NCBI GenBank assembly: GCA_942159475.1 | Contig: OW804096.1 | Span: 106,490,194-106,554,193, forward strand | Source: Sthenelais limicola | Lineage: Eukaryota; Annelida; Polychaeta; Phyllodocida; Sigalionidae | Length of the DNA stretch: 64,000 nt | Reading direction: 5' to 3' | Shown here: in pieces, positions 48,482-60,195 of the stretch | Layout: every line of letters starts with the position of its first letter | How positions within the stretch are numbered: position 1 is the stretch's first letter | Notes under the pieces: model-generated | What the model was told of the DNA's origin: nothing | Database searches by the model: none | What the model saw: only the letters and a program-made list of their open reading frames with translations | Program-made: the position numbers and the translations under genes

Positions 48482-50375
48482 GTATGAATTCTTTAATGGT
48501 CACTGGTAAGATAGCCTGCCGCTGCCCTTAGTGTGTGCCTGTGTCACTGCTCTCACCCCTCTGCTACTGTGTAATACTCACTGTAAATTCAAAACAATAA
48601 CTTTGCCTCAAGCTTTTATTACAGTCCCCTTGAACACTATATCACACCAGCAAACCTTCCAATGGGTAATTTAACCGTCTCTGGGGAAATTCTGCTGCCA
48701 TTTCAAAATATCGATGAAAGTTTTATTGATATCATGCAGTTCTTCCCCTATGGCTTTTGCAAACGACACCCTCATTCCCATATTCAGTTAATTTCATGTA
48801 GGTATTTGTGTTTCCGGAGTTTCACTAGATTTTTATTTGATGTTATTATCTCCTAGACTAATAAAGAGAATCATCAGAATCTCTTTGATTTCCAAGGCGT
48901 GATATATACTAACAATAACGTGTATGTGTCTCTGTATGTATTCTGTTCTGTGGTATGTACATTCATGTAAAAATACATTATAAGTTATATGATGTTCTTG
49001 ATTAAAATATCGAAGATTCTCGATATAAGTAATGTGGAATGATCTGTTTGTTGAATGGGGTTTGCATACCAGAGTGGATTCCAAATTGCTGATTGCATAT
49101 TTTGTTAATGTAGCATTCTATTAAAATCTTGGTAGATATTTTGTTGATAATCTTTAAATATAAAAACAAACATATGTTAGAGTAAATACTTTAAGTAGAC
49201 GTTCTTAATCATTCCTTAAAATAAGAGAAATATTGTTAGTCAATATCATAAATGTGATATATGGGTTGGCGTGTCATGAAAACAATGTGGGTGAGAGTGG
49301 AACAAACGCTGCCAAGAGTTGGATGAATAACTAATCTATGGCTATAAGAGACCTTTCCCCCTTTCCTATACCAATCACCGCAGCGGTCAAGGCTTTGTTA
49401 GAGACGAGTGCTTCTAAGTGGGACGTGGTGTTTAGAATTTTATGAGATGTGTATAAATATAGGTGAACGAATTATTGAAACTACGTTTTAGGAGGGAGTT
49501 GGGTATATGTGTATCTAGCTCCCTGCTTTCAGTCACGTATACTTGGCTGGTAGCATGATTCTGGGGTTCATTTTCTTCTATTTAATATAATCGACCCTCC
49601 TGGTATTTCATTGGATCATACCTCCAAGTAAGGAATCTCTGAATGAATTAGTTTTATAGCAGAGGGAATTTATCAATTAAATCAACCCCAGATTCATTTT
49701 AGCATTGTACAATGGTTCGTGATAGAATGAGTCTAATTCATTAGATAAAGAGAATAATGAAATAACAGTTGTTAAACACGGAAATTCCCTAAGACATGGG
49801 TTAGTGCCAATTCCAGTTAACGAATATTATTGCTTCGTCTTAAGAACAAGGTCGCGTTCATAATGAATTAAGTTTTGAGAAATTCATAACCGTGCAAACT
49901 AAATACCTTACCTGCACCCACGTTCTTAGATGGAAATATTTTGCTTTCAAGTTAGATCTAATATAGGTTTTACTTCAAAATCACCATTACAAAGTATTTC
50001 AATATACACATTTTAACTTAAGATGGTTAACTAGATTGTATCATATCAAACTTAATTCTTTCTATGTTAAAACATTTTGAACCATGATCAACCTGGTATA
50101 ATATGTTGTGTCCCTGTATTAGTAGAAGTTTATTTTTCTTTAAACTACACCAATAATATCATGTTCTTAGGAACTAATTCTGGATTGGTAAAAAATGAAA
50201 AGTTTAACCTCAAATTAACTTTTATTATCTAAAACAAACCCGTCTGTATGTCTTGGTGTCTGTCTATGTACTACATCTCTATTTTGGCTATGATACAAAC
50301 TGTGCCTGCTCTTCTATCCGCAACGTTGCCCCATACCAATTACTCATTGACTCAACGTTCATTTTTTCCTAACAG
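48482..50375 (+). other. Intron, nothing seen
   Basis: Strongly AT-rich, with only short chance frames. Confidence 0.7.
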
Positions 50376-50572
50376 AGGGCGCATTACCCAAAGGAGCTTT
50401 GTATATGGGGAGCAAGGATACAATAGACGGCGATGTCAAACACACCGATACCTTCTACATGATCCCGGGGGAGAAAAAGACAACTACGACCACCATAGAG
50501 AAGAAGGCCCCCCGTGTGGCAGGGGTCGGTCCCAAGGACAGGGACACTGGGATGCCCGTTAGTCTACGAATG
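50376..50572 (+). CDS. Conserved-looking bridge exon before the SoHo domain
   Basis: The acceptor is ATTTTTTCCTAACAG and the donor is CGAATG|GTAAGA. It enters in phase 1 and leaves in phase 0, about 66 residues. EGALPKGALYMGSKDTIDGD is followed by TDTFYMIPGEKK, a Thr run, KKAPRVAGVGPKDRDTG and MPVSLRM. The last segment joins in phase 0 to TVDEKNQKDWYK. A short PV.LR stretch just before the WYK core is a feature I recall from invertebrate CAP/SORBS proteins. This exon ties the PDZ/synaptopodin part to the SoHo part and is the key junction for testing whether they form one gene. Confidence 0.88.
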
Positions 50573-50961
50573 GTAAGAACTGTCTTTAAAACCGTTTTTT
50601 CCAATATTGTTGCCATGTTATATAAAAGCTCGGTAAAACTAAATTCTCATGAAAAAGGTGCCTTTTGAATGACGCATGGCCTGGTGAATGAATACAATTA
50701 TTTCTTGATTTAGAATTTAGAATTTCCTGATTAATTTTGAAAGAACTGGGTTATGATTATTCCATAATTTACGCTAAGCCCATGTGATGTGTTTTACGCA
50801 GTTGAATGTAGAAAATGTGTTAGGTAAAATAAAAGCGTAAAAAGAGTTGTTTTTACACTATTGGTAAATTATAAAGAATACACATTTATTTCCTGTGGAT
50901 ATCGTTTTTTTTATGTTGGATGATATTATTTGATTATTTGATATTTGATATGATTTTATGC

Positions 50962-51027
50962 TTGTTGATAAATGCCATCCTTTATTGAAAGCCAATGCTT
51001 TCAATAAAGGATGGCATTTATCAACAA
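50962..51027. repeat. Perfect 30-bp inverted repeat with 6-nt loop
   Basis: The arm 50962-50991 (starting TTGTTGATAAATGCCATCC) is exactly complementary to 50998-51027 (starting CTTTCAATAAAGGATGG), separated by CCAATG. There are no mismatches over 30 pairs, and the match ends abruptly on both sides. It sits in the intron between the bridge exon (50376) and candidate first exon A (51426). It could be a recent foldback insertion, a hairpin RNA source or a cruciform; the arm holds AATAAA on the + strand. Confidence 0.9.
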
Positions 51028-51425
51028 TGTTATCTTGAGATTCTGGTATTTTTGAAATCTTGGATTATCTGCCAACCTCTGCCTTATTGATGTCGACTGA
51101 AACCTGGAACAAATCTGTCAGGCCTGGTACTTATCTCCTCGTGTTAAATCTTCACATTTATCCATACATCAGTCCAATATTAACTTTTAACACATAACAT
51201 CCATCACCCTGAAAACAACTTCCTTTCCCAGACTCTTTCCGCCATTGAATAAGTCTATTAGTAAAATTATAAGCGTGAATTTTCCAAAAAGAAAAGGGAT
51301 CTGATATAATATGAAAGGTAAACTTGCCCAGGGAATATTAAATTTGACTTGGACTTTGAAAAGCATGAATGGTTAGCCTCTGCACCCACTGACAAGTCAG
51401 TAAAGCTGGCGCCTGGAACGAGTGA

Positions 51426-51533
51426 ATGAGAGCTGACGGCTCCAGCCACCAGCCCAGCCACCAGCCATTAATGCCCTGTGCCTCCATCTCTCGGAGCTGC
51501 TGTATACACGCAGCCCTTGATAAGAGAAGGCAG
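51426..51533 (+). CDS. Candidate alternative first coding exon A of the SoHo isoforms
   Basis: The ATG is directly preceded by an in-frame TGA. It opens 36 codons and ends at a perfect GGCAG|GTGAGT donor in phase 0, the phase required by the SoHo exon at 54415. The peptide starts MRADGSSHQPSHQPLMP and ends ALDKRRQ, with three cysteines in SRSCCIH and PCAS. The stretch is richer in GC than its flanks. No domain is recognised and the peptide is short, so this rests on donor quality and phase. It could alternatively be part of a 5' UTR exon. Confidence 0.4.
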
Positions 51534-53842
51534 GTGAGTAGGGGAGGTGGAGCTGGAGTTAGGGTTCTCTTATTGGGGCTTACTTACATACGTACTTACT
51601 ACTATACGATCTAGCTACTCCACAGCTGGTCCCAAAATATAACCCTGCCTAATCTACCACTAGGTTCTATCTATCCCAGGCTTGCACCCAGGTCAAATCT
51701 AGTTTAGAGCCTCACTGGACATCGGATATAAAGACAGGGGCAGGATATACACGATCTAAACAGATAGCACTCTCGGATGTAGCCGGTCCATGCATTAATA
51801 CCATAGGGGTATCACTGGCTATTAAGGGTGGTTGTATGGTCTATGCTACAGAATGCCTAGAAATATTGAATAAAAAGTTGATTTATCAAATATCAGATTA
51901 CTGGCTGGATTGGTTGCCTGTTTTTCTGTCAGTTTCGCTGATCTGACATAGAAATCGTATTTGCTCCCATAGAACGGTGTAGATCGTTAAATATTTCGCG
52001 AAATGTAATTAAAAACAAAGATTAGTCTTTGTAAAAAATAAAGTGGTCTTATGTTGATATTTACGGGACTGAGGATTCCAATTACCCTAGCATAAGTAGC
52101 ATTCTTATCAGGACTTGTATATGTAAACAGACCCAGTGTATGTAATGTGTATATAACATTGGGGAGGTATGATTGATTGTGTTGTAGCGAGGTGGAGCCA
52201 CTTTAAAGTAAAGGACCGCCTGCCCTTGCAAGTGACAGGACACCTTTCCTCTCCCTTGATCCCCAAATTGTACACACTTTGTAAACTACGCATATCAACT
52301 ACTAGACAGAACTTGAGCACCACCATCCTGGCAAGGCAGTGTCAGTGTGTTAACAGAGTTGAAATAACAAAGGTTGGATTTTCTTCATAGGGTTGGCTTG
52401 GTCTTTTTTGTATGACATCCCGACATTACAATGTCGTGATTGCCTTGCTGGTGGGAGTCCAGCAAGGGTGCAGTGAGGTGTGCCCTCCCCCGTGCTGGGA
52501 CACATTTTCCTACTACTGTTCATCTATCTACCTTTCCTTCTCATTTGACTTGGCTCCTGGTCAAATGATGAGGCTCAACGTATAGTAAGTAACATGGGTG
52601 AGCTAAGTGGGTTAAGTTCAGGGCAGAAGAGCTGAGAAACGACTACTACAGATAGAGCGATGAACAAGGAGGATATACATCCACCTGCTTTGATCCTGCT
52701 CCGGTTGGTAGATCGCATTGAAAGGATTTTGTCGCAGGTGTCGTTGACACGCGAAGAATGGAAGGATAATGTGTGTATTTTTGTTACCACCCCATGAACT
52801 TGTATCCCTACTGCAGATATCACTGCCGCATCAAAACAGTAACTGCAGAGAGGTTTACAACTTCAGTGGATCTTACCTTTTTCTGTTTGCCTTTGATCGA
52901 TGTTTATTCAAGAAATGATCAATTAACAGGGATGCTTCTTGGATACTAGATTAGCCGGATTACAACGCTTATTCTTGATGGGAATTTTTAAAAAGTGAAG
53001 GCGAGTGATGTTCACGTGAAAATTTCACTTGAGTCTGAACCAGGATTAAGTTAATGATTTTCGGATCTTTCTGTTAGATTCCCACCCATGCTTCATTTAT
53101 TGGGAGTAGGATTTCCAGTAGCATGAATTGACCCTGATATATCCGACCTATATCATCAAAGTGTATTTAAATATGCAAGCTCACTACCATCCTAGCTCTC
53201 TTCTGTCACTGGCCTGGTGAACTAGCACAAGTTCTAAAGCCAGAAGCAATGAATTAATCTTGTACTGCTGAGAATAACTTTTTGTCACAAAAGAAACAAT
53301 AAAAATATGGGAAGCTCCTGGTGCATTGCGTGAGAGGATCCATGGACAGGTGCTTGCCGCTAGACTTGTTACCTGACTAGGAGTTGTTGGCTCTGGGAAC
53401 CTTTACAAGCACCACTACAAAAACCTCCTGTCACTGATGGGAAGCTTGGCAAGTGTATAGACAGTGAGATCGCTGTGTAAATCTGACCCAAAACCGGCGT
53501 TCACAAAGTATGACTTTACTCTCATCTCCCTCCCAGAAAATCCGCAAAGGAGGAATAATCAAACTTCGAGCTTGTTTTACCAATAGTTTCTGTGGCATAC
53601 ACGCCTTTTATGGAAGAGATCATAACTGGATTATCAAAGGAAAGTTATTTTCTAGGGCAATGGATCGTTCATTAATTAATGATTTCCTCGTGAGGTAATT
53701 AGACAGTAGGTCGACCAAATTACCTCAGCCTGGTTGTTGATAAACACAGAAGTGAAACACGAGCGCTCGCGTATTATACATCGGTCTGTTAGCTATTGGA
53801 TGTCTTAAGAAAAAGTCCCACTGTACAGGTGACATTAGATAA

Positions 53843-54040
53843 ATGGCTAGAGGGAGAATGGATCCGCCAAACTGTCAGTGTACTCGGTGTATTGTACTGA
53901 GGGAGGACAAAAAGAAGCGGAGGAAAAGGCGTGAGGAACAAACTGAGTACGATTCGGAGGATTCAGACGTTCCGCTCACTGAACCTATGAGGAGGGTGTA
54001 TGCGAAACCCAAGAAACAGGTCAACATACCTACTCAATTG
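53843..54040 (+). CDS. Candidate alternative first coding exon B, basic N-terminus with CxCxxC
   Basis: The ATG is directly preceded by an in-frame TAA and opens 66 codons to a CAATTG|GTAGGT donor in phase 0, matching the SoHo exon 375 bases downstream. The peptide runs MARGRMDPPNCQCTRC, then the very basic REDKKKRRKRREEQ, an acidic YDSEDSDVP, and PMRRVYAKPKKQVNIPTQL. The NCQCTRC cluster (CxCxxC) could be palmitoylated or bind metal (inference). Composition is clearly protein-like rather than intronic. It would give a short protein starting just before SoHo, comparable to short SORBS-type isoforms. This is the best-supported alternative start. Confidence 0.65.
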
Positions 54041-54414
54041 GTAGGTTCATAATAAAATTTATTTTCCCATCGAAGGGTTGACTGGGGTACACATCTTCTC
54101 TATAGTGGTCAAGGGTTGATACCCTAATGTTGGTCTCAGGCCCGTCACTACAATCGATGGTTTCAAGAGGATGAATCTCTCACTGTTATTATTTCTCTGA
54201 ACTATATGTTTTATTGAAAAAAATATGTATCTAATATGCTGGTCATTTTTGTTTGACCTCCACAACACTAATCTATCGTCCTCTTTACTTCTCCCCCAAT
54301 TAAAGCCTGCTTTTTTTTTTAGATTCTGGTGAACACGTCCAAGCTTTTGTGTAGCAAAGAAGGTTCATTATAAATGAAAATTCACTAATTGTCTTATTTT
54401 TGGTCTACTTACAG

Positions 54415-54496
54415 ACGGTTGATGAAAAGAACCAGAAGGATTGGTACAAACAGATGTACAAGTCCCTTCACACAGACCACAAACCAAAGGAAAAAG
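54415..54496 (+). CDS. Sorbin-homology (SoHo) domain core exon
   Basis: The acceptor is GGTCTACTTACAG and the donor is GAAAAAG|GTCAGT. It enters in phase 0 and leaves in phase 1, 27 residues. TVDEKNQKDWYKQMYK is followed by SLHTDHKPKEK. The DWYKxM[YF]KxxH pattern is the signature of the SoHo domain of SORBS1 (CAP/ponsin), SORBS2 (ArgBP2), vinexin and Drosophila CAP. In those proteins SoHo binds flotillin and SH3 domains further on bind vinculin and other partners. Here the core is joined upstream to PDZ-containing or alternative first exons and downstream to YxPxYxFP exons, as in SoHo regions. The SH3 domains expected for the family are not in the window. Confidence 0.9.
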
Positions 54497-55413
54497 GTCA
54501 GTAAAGTTAACCTAGTACCACCAAAAAGTCAACCTACAAAGGATTTACCTGGGTCTTAGTGGTTGCAAAAGAACACATAACATCCTATAGACTCTAGCTT
54601 TGCAGTGTTCCCACCGGATGCTGTATATATCTGGCATTGCTCTACCTTATCCACTTATTCCCAGTGTGTTCCCATGCGTGTATATATTCTAATATATGCA
54701 CAACACGATAATATAACTTTTCTCTGAACAACTATCACCCATATATTTGGGTAACATCTTGTCTCAATACTACATGCTGGAGCTCGGCATCATTTCCTCT
54801 TTCAAAATCCTCGCTGGAAAACTTACTTTACTTGTCATTTCCCAACCTGAATGTGACACACTGTTGGTCCTTAATGACGGCTTTGGAATTTGATGACAAC
54901 AAGACATGAAAGCGGACGCAATTATCAGTTTTATATGGACACAAAAAATACGTTTCAGATCTTTGTTATCATCTTGCGAGCGAATTGTCAAAAAACATCT
55001 TTCCCTGATTCAAAAGGGAGCAGCAATTATCTTGTGTGTGTGACACGGAGACTTAAGAACAAAATTAATTTTTCCTCCTTCCTGCGCGTTATACTATCTC
55101 AACACTTGCTTTTAATCTAAAGCCTGTTGTTGGTATGTATATCGAATACTACATATATGGACAAGTTGGGTTACCTAGAAACATTACCTAGAAACATACT
55201 ATGTCTACTTGGTTAGCCTAGACATAAAATAGAATAGCATTTCTTTTTTTCCCTCTTCTTCCTCCTCCTGCACCTGCTCCTCTTCCTTACTCTCCTTCGC
55301 CGCCTTCTACCTTTTCAACTCCTCCTTTCCACTATACCTACGGTATACGATAGACCTGCCCCTGTTAGCGTTTAGATACCTGTCCCTCTATAACAATAAC
55401 CTGTCTATTGCAG
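54497..55413 (+). other. Intron, nothing seen
   Basis: A 12-bp direct repeat (TTACCTAGAAAC) lies near 55171 and 55185. No exon. Confidence 0.7.
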
Positions 55414-55443
55414 ATGAGGCTGAGTCTCCCGTGGATGACTCAG
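55414..55443 (+). CDS. 30-nt microexon (DEAESPVDDS)
   Basis: The acceptor is CTGTCTATTGCAG and the donor is CTCAG|GTTTGT. It is phase 1-1 and encodes DEAESPVDDS, an acidic insert between the SoHo core and the TNTYTPTY exon. It is skippable without a frameshift. A good polypyrimidine tract and phase fit support it; small size limits certainty. Confidence 0.7.
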
Positions 55444-56536
55444 GTTTGTTTGTTTTAATGGATGCTCCTAGATAGGATAAATACTCTGAGTCCCTCTGAG
55501 TCCATCTTATAAATTGGATATTGTTCCAAACTGCTGCTTGGATAATCTATGCTCTGTTCCCTTAGGTTCCCTTCCCATTATTTTAATTGAGTCGGCTAAA
55601 ATCTCAGATAATAACCTATTATACCAATACTAATATTACCAATATTGCTGTTTACCGTGATGTGGCATGTAGTTGTTTTTAAAAAAAATGAGAAACATCA
55701 CTTTACTTCCATGCAAATGATTTATTAGTCTGGTGTATTAACTCTTAAGTTATTTGAGGAAAATCTGTATGAAATATTTTATCTTTGCATTTTCTGAGGC
55801 CAGAGCATAGGACTTATCCACAGTAGAACCAGTTCTATTTCCTACTTAACCTACATATTTATGTGTAACACTCTTCTCAAGAATAGATGCTTACAACATC
55901 CAACATTTCTGTGCTACATTTCATTGATTTGACACAAGCAGCATGGTCTGACCCTTAACTTTCCATAGAATCCTTCTCAAAGGATCTTGTTGAAATGATC
56001 TACAATAATGCTGTCTCTGAAATATGTTTCCTATATTCTTCATGTCATTTGTTATTGCCTTTATAATTCTCCATGTAGATATAGTACATGCATTGCGTGG
56101 ATGCAGAACATACTTAACACTATATCGTATAGATACTTAGCATATCCTTACTTCGACCCGATTCTTGAAAATATGTATCAAACTAGAATGCTACATTAGC
56201 TTTTGATATTGTGAGCTAAGTTATTTGCATGGTCTTTTTAACGACCAAATGTGTTGTCTCGAAGAAACTAGAACGGTTTTGAATATCTAGACACCATTTA
56301 ATCACTTTAGTATGTATCATATTCTAACTAGAAGATCAAGTTTAGTTTCTGTTTCGTTCTTATTTATTTCTTTATTGACAATTTACTGCATGGGGCTGAT
56401 AGACTCACCAACCTTTGTAAAGCATCAGGCTTGCGGTGGAGATATTTTGGAGATTTGTAGAAAGCAAATCTCCGTCTCTACCCCGAGCTGCCAGTGTCTA
56501 GTTTGAGGGAATGTTTGCTTTTTGTTGCCACTGCAG
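55444..56536 (+). other. Intron, nothing seen
   Basis: AT-rich. Short frames without splice support. Confidence 0.7.
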
Positions 56537-56602
56537 AAACCAACACCTACACGCCCACCTATGTGTTCCCCGATGGTGACGACCAAGATTCGGAGAAAGA
56601 AG
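56537..56602 (+). CDS. SoHo-region exon, TNTYTPTYVFP unit
   Basis: The acceptor is TTGCCACTGCAG and the donor is GAAG|GTAACT. It is phase 1-1, 22 residues: ETNTYTPTYVFPDG, then DDQDSEKE. It shares the pattern TNxYxPxYxFP with the exon at 57360, which suggests exon duplication. In SORBS proteins the WYK core is followed by Tyr/Pro-rich sequence, so this fits the C-terminal SoHo extension. The tyrosines are plausible kinase or SH2 sites (inference). Confidence 0.82.
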
Positions 56603-57359
56603 GTAACTAACCCTCTTCCACTGTGCAGCAGCAATGACAAAAGGTCCAGTGACACTTGCTGGCGTTTTGGTGGAATACACTTCAATGCCAAACCCTTCCC
56701 TCAAAGTCACAACTCCCCTTCCTGATCCTGCCGTTTTAATTTTTTTTTCGCTTTTGGGTTTTTAACTTATATGCACAGATGCTTGCTTTCGTACTCATTT
56801 GTGGTGATGGTACTTGACGTGTATATACTGTAAAAAGCACAAATGTACAAAGACAACCTGATCATCCATTTAGTTTTCATTGTTTTTGACGAGGTCATGT
56901 TAACGTTAGAATGATACATTCAAACAGACAAGTTGTGTGTCTTCTTAGTTTCGACAATTTGACACAGAAATATCGGTCTTGGAATGAGTGACACAATTTT
57001 CATATACATCCCACCATCGTCCTTCAAACCCTTAAGAGCCTTGAAAGGGCATTCCACCAAACACTGCATTAAAATACTTGACACTTCCATAAAAAAAATT
57101 GCCATTCCCAAAAGAATCGTCCCAGAACGCATGCACCATCCTACTGTCATTATGTGTTGTTTACTCGTGTTCTCTACTTGTTAATTATTTATCAAACTTG
57201 ACGTACCCCCTTTCGATTCATATGTATATATTATATATATATGCATACGTCTCCCTTGGAAAATGCATTTTTTCAATTGAGTCCGAATCCTTATTCTTGG
57301 ACCATGAATGGAACTGAAGGTGACTTTTTTTCACCCACTCCTGTTCTCCATTCTTCCAG
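56603..57359 (+). other. Intron, nothing seen
   Basis: Includes a short TA repeat at about 57224-57241 only. Confidence 0.7.
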
Positions 57360-57413
57360 ATACCAACCCTTACCGTCCAAGCTATGAATTCCCTAACAAA
57401 CGTAAAGAATCGG
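57360..57413 (+). CDS. SoHo-region exon, TNPYRPSYEFP unit (sister of previous exon)
   Basis: The acceptor is CTCCATTCTTCCAG and the donor is AATCGG|GTAAGT, a consensus donor. It is phase 1-1, 18 residues: DTNPYRPSYEFP, then NKRKES. It repeats the TNxYxPxYxFP pattern of the exon 760 bases upstream with a basic rather than acidic tail. Since both are phase 1-1 they could be used together or alternatively. Confidence 0.83.
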
Positions 57414-60140
57414 GTAAGTGTCATCATGATACAGTATTACAGTGTCTCCATAGATGAAGTAGGACTGTTCACGATCACTCGATCTCTACCTCGCGCCCCT
57501 CAATATCAGCCTACCACCACGGTTCATTTTCTACACACTAGGGGGATGCACTTATATCGACATGCTTCTACATCAAGTTTACGGAATGAGTTCCCAAATT
57601 TGGAACACATTTTCTACATTTTACATTAAAAAATATCTCGCATCCTAATTCGCACACGCTATATTCTTGTATTCAAATAGTCTCAAGATTTGAAGAGGAA
57701 GATAACAATACAAATCTCACACCAACATTTTAATTGGAATAAATAAATACCGGTAACCCTTTAACTATATCTATCATCTAAAAAATAGCACTCATGGTTT
57801 ATCCATATAACATTTTGGTCTGCTTTTACAAGTATGCCAGTACCATCTGTGTACACTGCTTTAAAATGACCTGACAACACATATTCCAAGGGTTCCTCTC
57901 CAGTTAATTACCTGTTTCCTATAATGCCCTGAATGGGGTACAATTTTGAGACCTTCTCACAGGATGGCCTCCTACAATTACACTCCCTAGATTAGCTGCA
58001 TTTTTCTCGCTTTCTTAAAGACGTCCCTGCCTTGACATAGTGTCAGGACCCCATGTATTGAAATCCCCCAATGGCCACCTAAGACGGCGGGTGGAGAAAA
58101 GGCACTAGAGATTGCATTGTCAAAGCGCACAGATGCCTTCAGTTGGCAGAGGCATTGATTGCTTCAAATTAGCTCAAATGCCGTGGGGTTAGAAAAATGA
58201 CTGCGTTTACTGTGAAATACACCCTTTTTCATTCCACCAATTGATTAGATTCTTTCACTGACAAGTGACATTATTAACAAGAAAAGATGAATTTATTAGC
58301 CTTACATTCACAGTTCACACTTTAAATGAAACCCAATGTTCGGGACAGCTGGAGAATGAAATGAACTGGAAAAAAGGAAAGTTTGTCTGGAACGCGCGTG
58401 AGGAAGAAAGTAATTCTATTTGAAACCCATTTCTCGGCCACAGTTCCTTTTCTCTATTAGGAGCTAATGTATGTATTATATATATCCACATTAATAATTG
58501 ATAAACATTTTCATGAGAAAAGGGTCGCTCGAGGTTCATTAAAATGATGGTTAATTTGAAATTTAATTGGAACGCTGAGGCCCGAGTGACACTTGGCCGC
58601 CGTGGGTGATGTGTCCTAATGGCCTGGCTTGTATTTAAGTCTCGGGGCCAATCCCTCTCCCCTCACCATCCGTCCCGCCCAGTTACACTCCTTCCATTCT
58701 TTGTCCCCTTCCATCCCACCCACCCCTTAATTCTAAGGCCTTCTCCCTCTCTACTTTTACCCTTAATCCTTTATATTCTGTTTTTTATACTTACACCCAG
58801 CTGAAAGTTAGTTGAGAGTGGAGCAGACGTGTCTTTACCTCCATCCAACTCCACTTAAACTCAACGTTACAGGATATTTTATCTCACGCGCCTTGAGAGG
58901 GAAATAATGCCTGGACATTTTACCTGGATGTGTGTCATTCCTGTTTTTAAAAAAAACAAGTGAAGGCATCCTAGTCATGAATGGCCTTCGATGAATTCAG
59001 ACTTTTTATTGCACTAAAATCGGGACTGGCCATTTGTCGCTGGAAATAGTTGTAACTTGAACTTTGTCAATATTCTCACTGGAGAATGAAATTGGCTTAC
59101 TAAGCGACCTATATACACAGGTTTTGCCCACTTTGGGAAAGATATTTTACACTAACGTTTCTTCTGTTGACCCCCAAGTACCTAAACAACTCAGGGCTAA
59201 TAAATATTCTAAACGCACATATATATGACAATATCTATTCTTGGACCTCTTTAATGTTCGCTCTTGCATGGAGGGGCCCAGTCAAGTGTTGGAGATCAGC
59301 TCTTGGACAAACTCTAGCGACCTTTTTCTGGGATTACATTTCAGGTGCGCTAGAACGCCCCGACATCCAATCCTTTTAGCATTTCCATCTCCGGCAAAGC
59401 ACTCGCACAATCTAAACCCATCCTTCTCCAATATTTTGTCCTTTCAAACAATGATTCTGATTGGGAGCAATTACCGAAAGTGGCTCTGGAACTCTCATGA
59501 ATTTAATGAAAAGATTAGTTGGGGTTACATTCACACTTCCATTCTTTAAGCTCTGTAGCATAGGGATGTAAGCACTATAAAAAAATGTTGGGTGTAACTG
59601 TTCGGGTCTGGAAGGGGGTGGAGGTGATGGGTGTGTGTGGTACACTGGGTGGTTTGCCTGAGGGCATCTTTAGCCCACCCTTCAAGGACCACACACGTTG
59701 AAAACCCTCTCTAGCTCATTATGATCTTACCTGCTAAATAATACATGAGCTAAAGTTTCCCATTGGCTGAGCGTCCAAGAAAACTGGGTCTTTTCTAGTG
59801 AAAGACACGCGCCCATTTGATTGAAGGGTGTTTAGTGTTTGACTAAACTGGCCCAGACGAGAAGCTTAGTATCGTGGTTTACTCGAATGTGAATATCTAT
59901 TCCTGACCATAAAAACCTCCTACAATTCAATGTTTTACCTAGTTTAAATTTACTTTACATTATGCTAACCTTCATTTATTCATAAGCTACAATATACACA
60001 CATTTAAACGCACTAAGACTTACAATATTAATCTGCGAATATTATCATTAACATCTGCACCTACTGTTTCAAGTTAATACTGTTTAGCTTAATAATCCTC
60101 GTTATATAAAGCAAAACTGATGTATCTGTTCATTTTTCAG
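57414..60140 (+). other. Intron with GC-richer, possibly conserved blocks
   Basis: Blocks at about 58020-58110 and 58565-58720 are less AT-rich than the rest and look like candidate regulatory or conserved non-coding elements. No exon could be supported. Confidence 0.5.
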
Positions 60141-60195
60141 ATGATTCAACTCGGTCACTCGATCGCTACACAGTAACTGGCATAGGGAAGAAAGG
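60141..60195 (+). CDS. Small exon after SoHo region (DDSTRSLDRYTVTGIGKKG)
   Basis: The acceptor is TTCATTTTTCAG and the donor is AAAGG|GTGAGT. It enters in phase 1 and leaves after two codon bases. It encodes DDSTRSLDRYTVTGIGKK plus two bases. RSLDRY is a possible basophilic kinase or 14-3-3-type site. This is the last exon I regard as firm; the next must start with one base completing a codon. Candidate followers with the right phase start at 60358 and 63441. Confidence 0.78.

Larger units (their letters stand above)
50573..54414 (+). other. Intron holding the hairpin and two candidate first exons
   Basis: Contains the 50962-51027 hairpin and candidate exons at 51426 and 53843. Direct evidence of promoters (TATA, CpG island) is lacking. 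If the short isoforms are real, their 5' UTRs lie just upstream of these ATGs. Confidence 0.65.
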
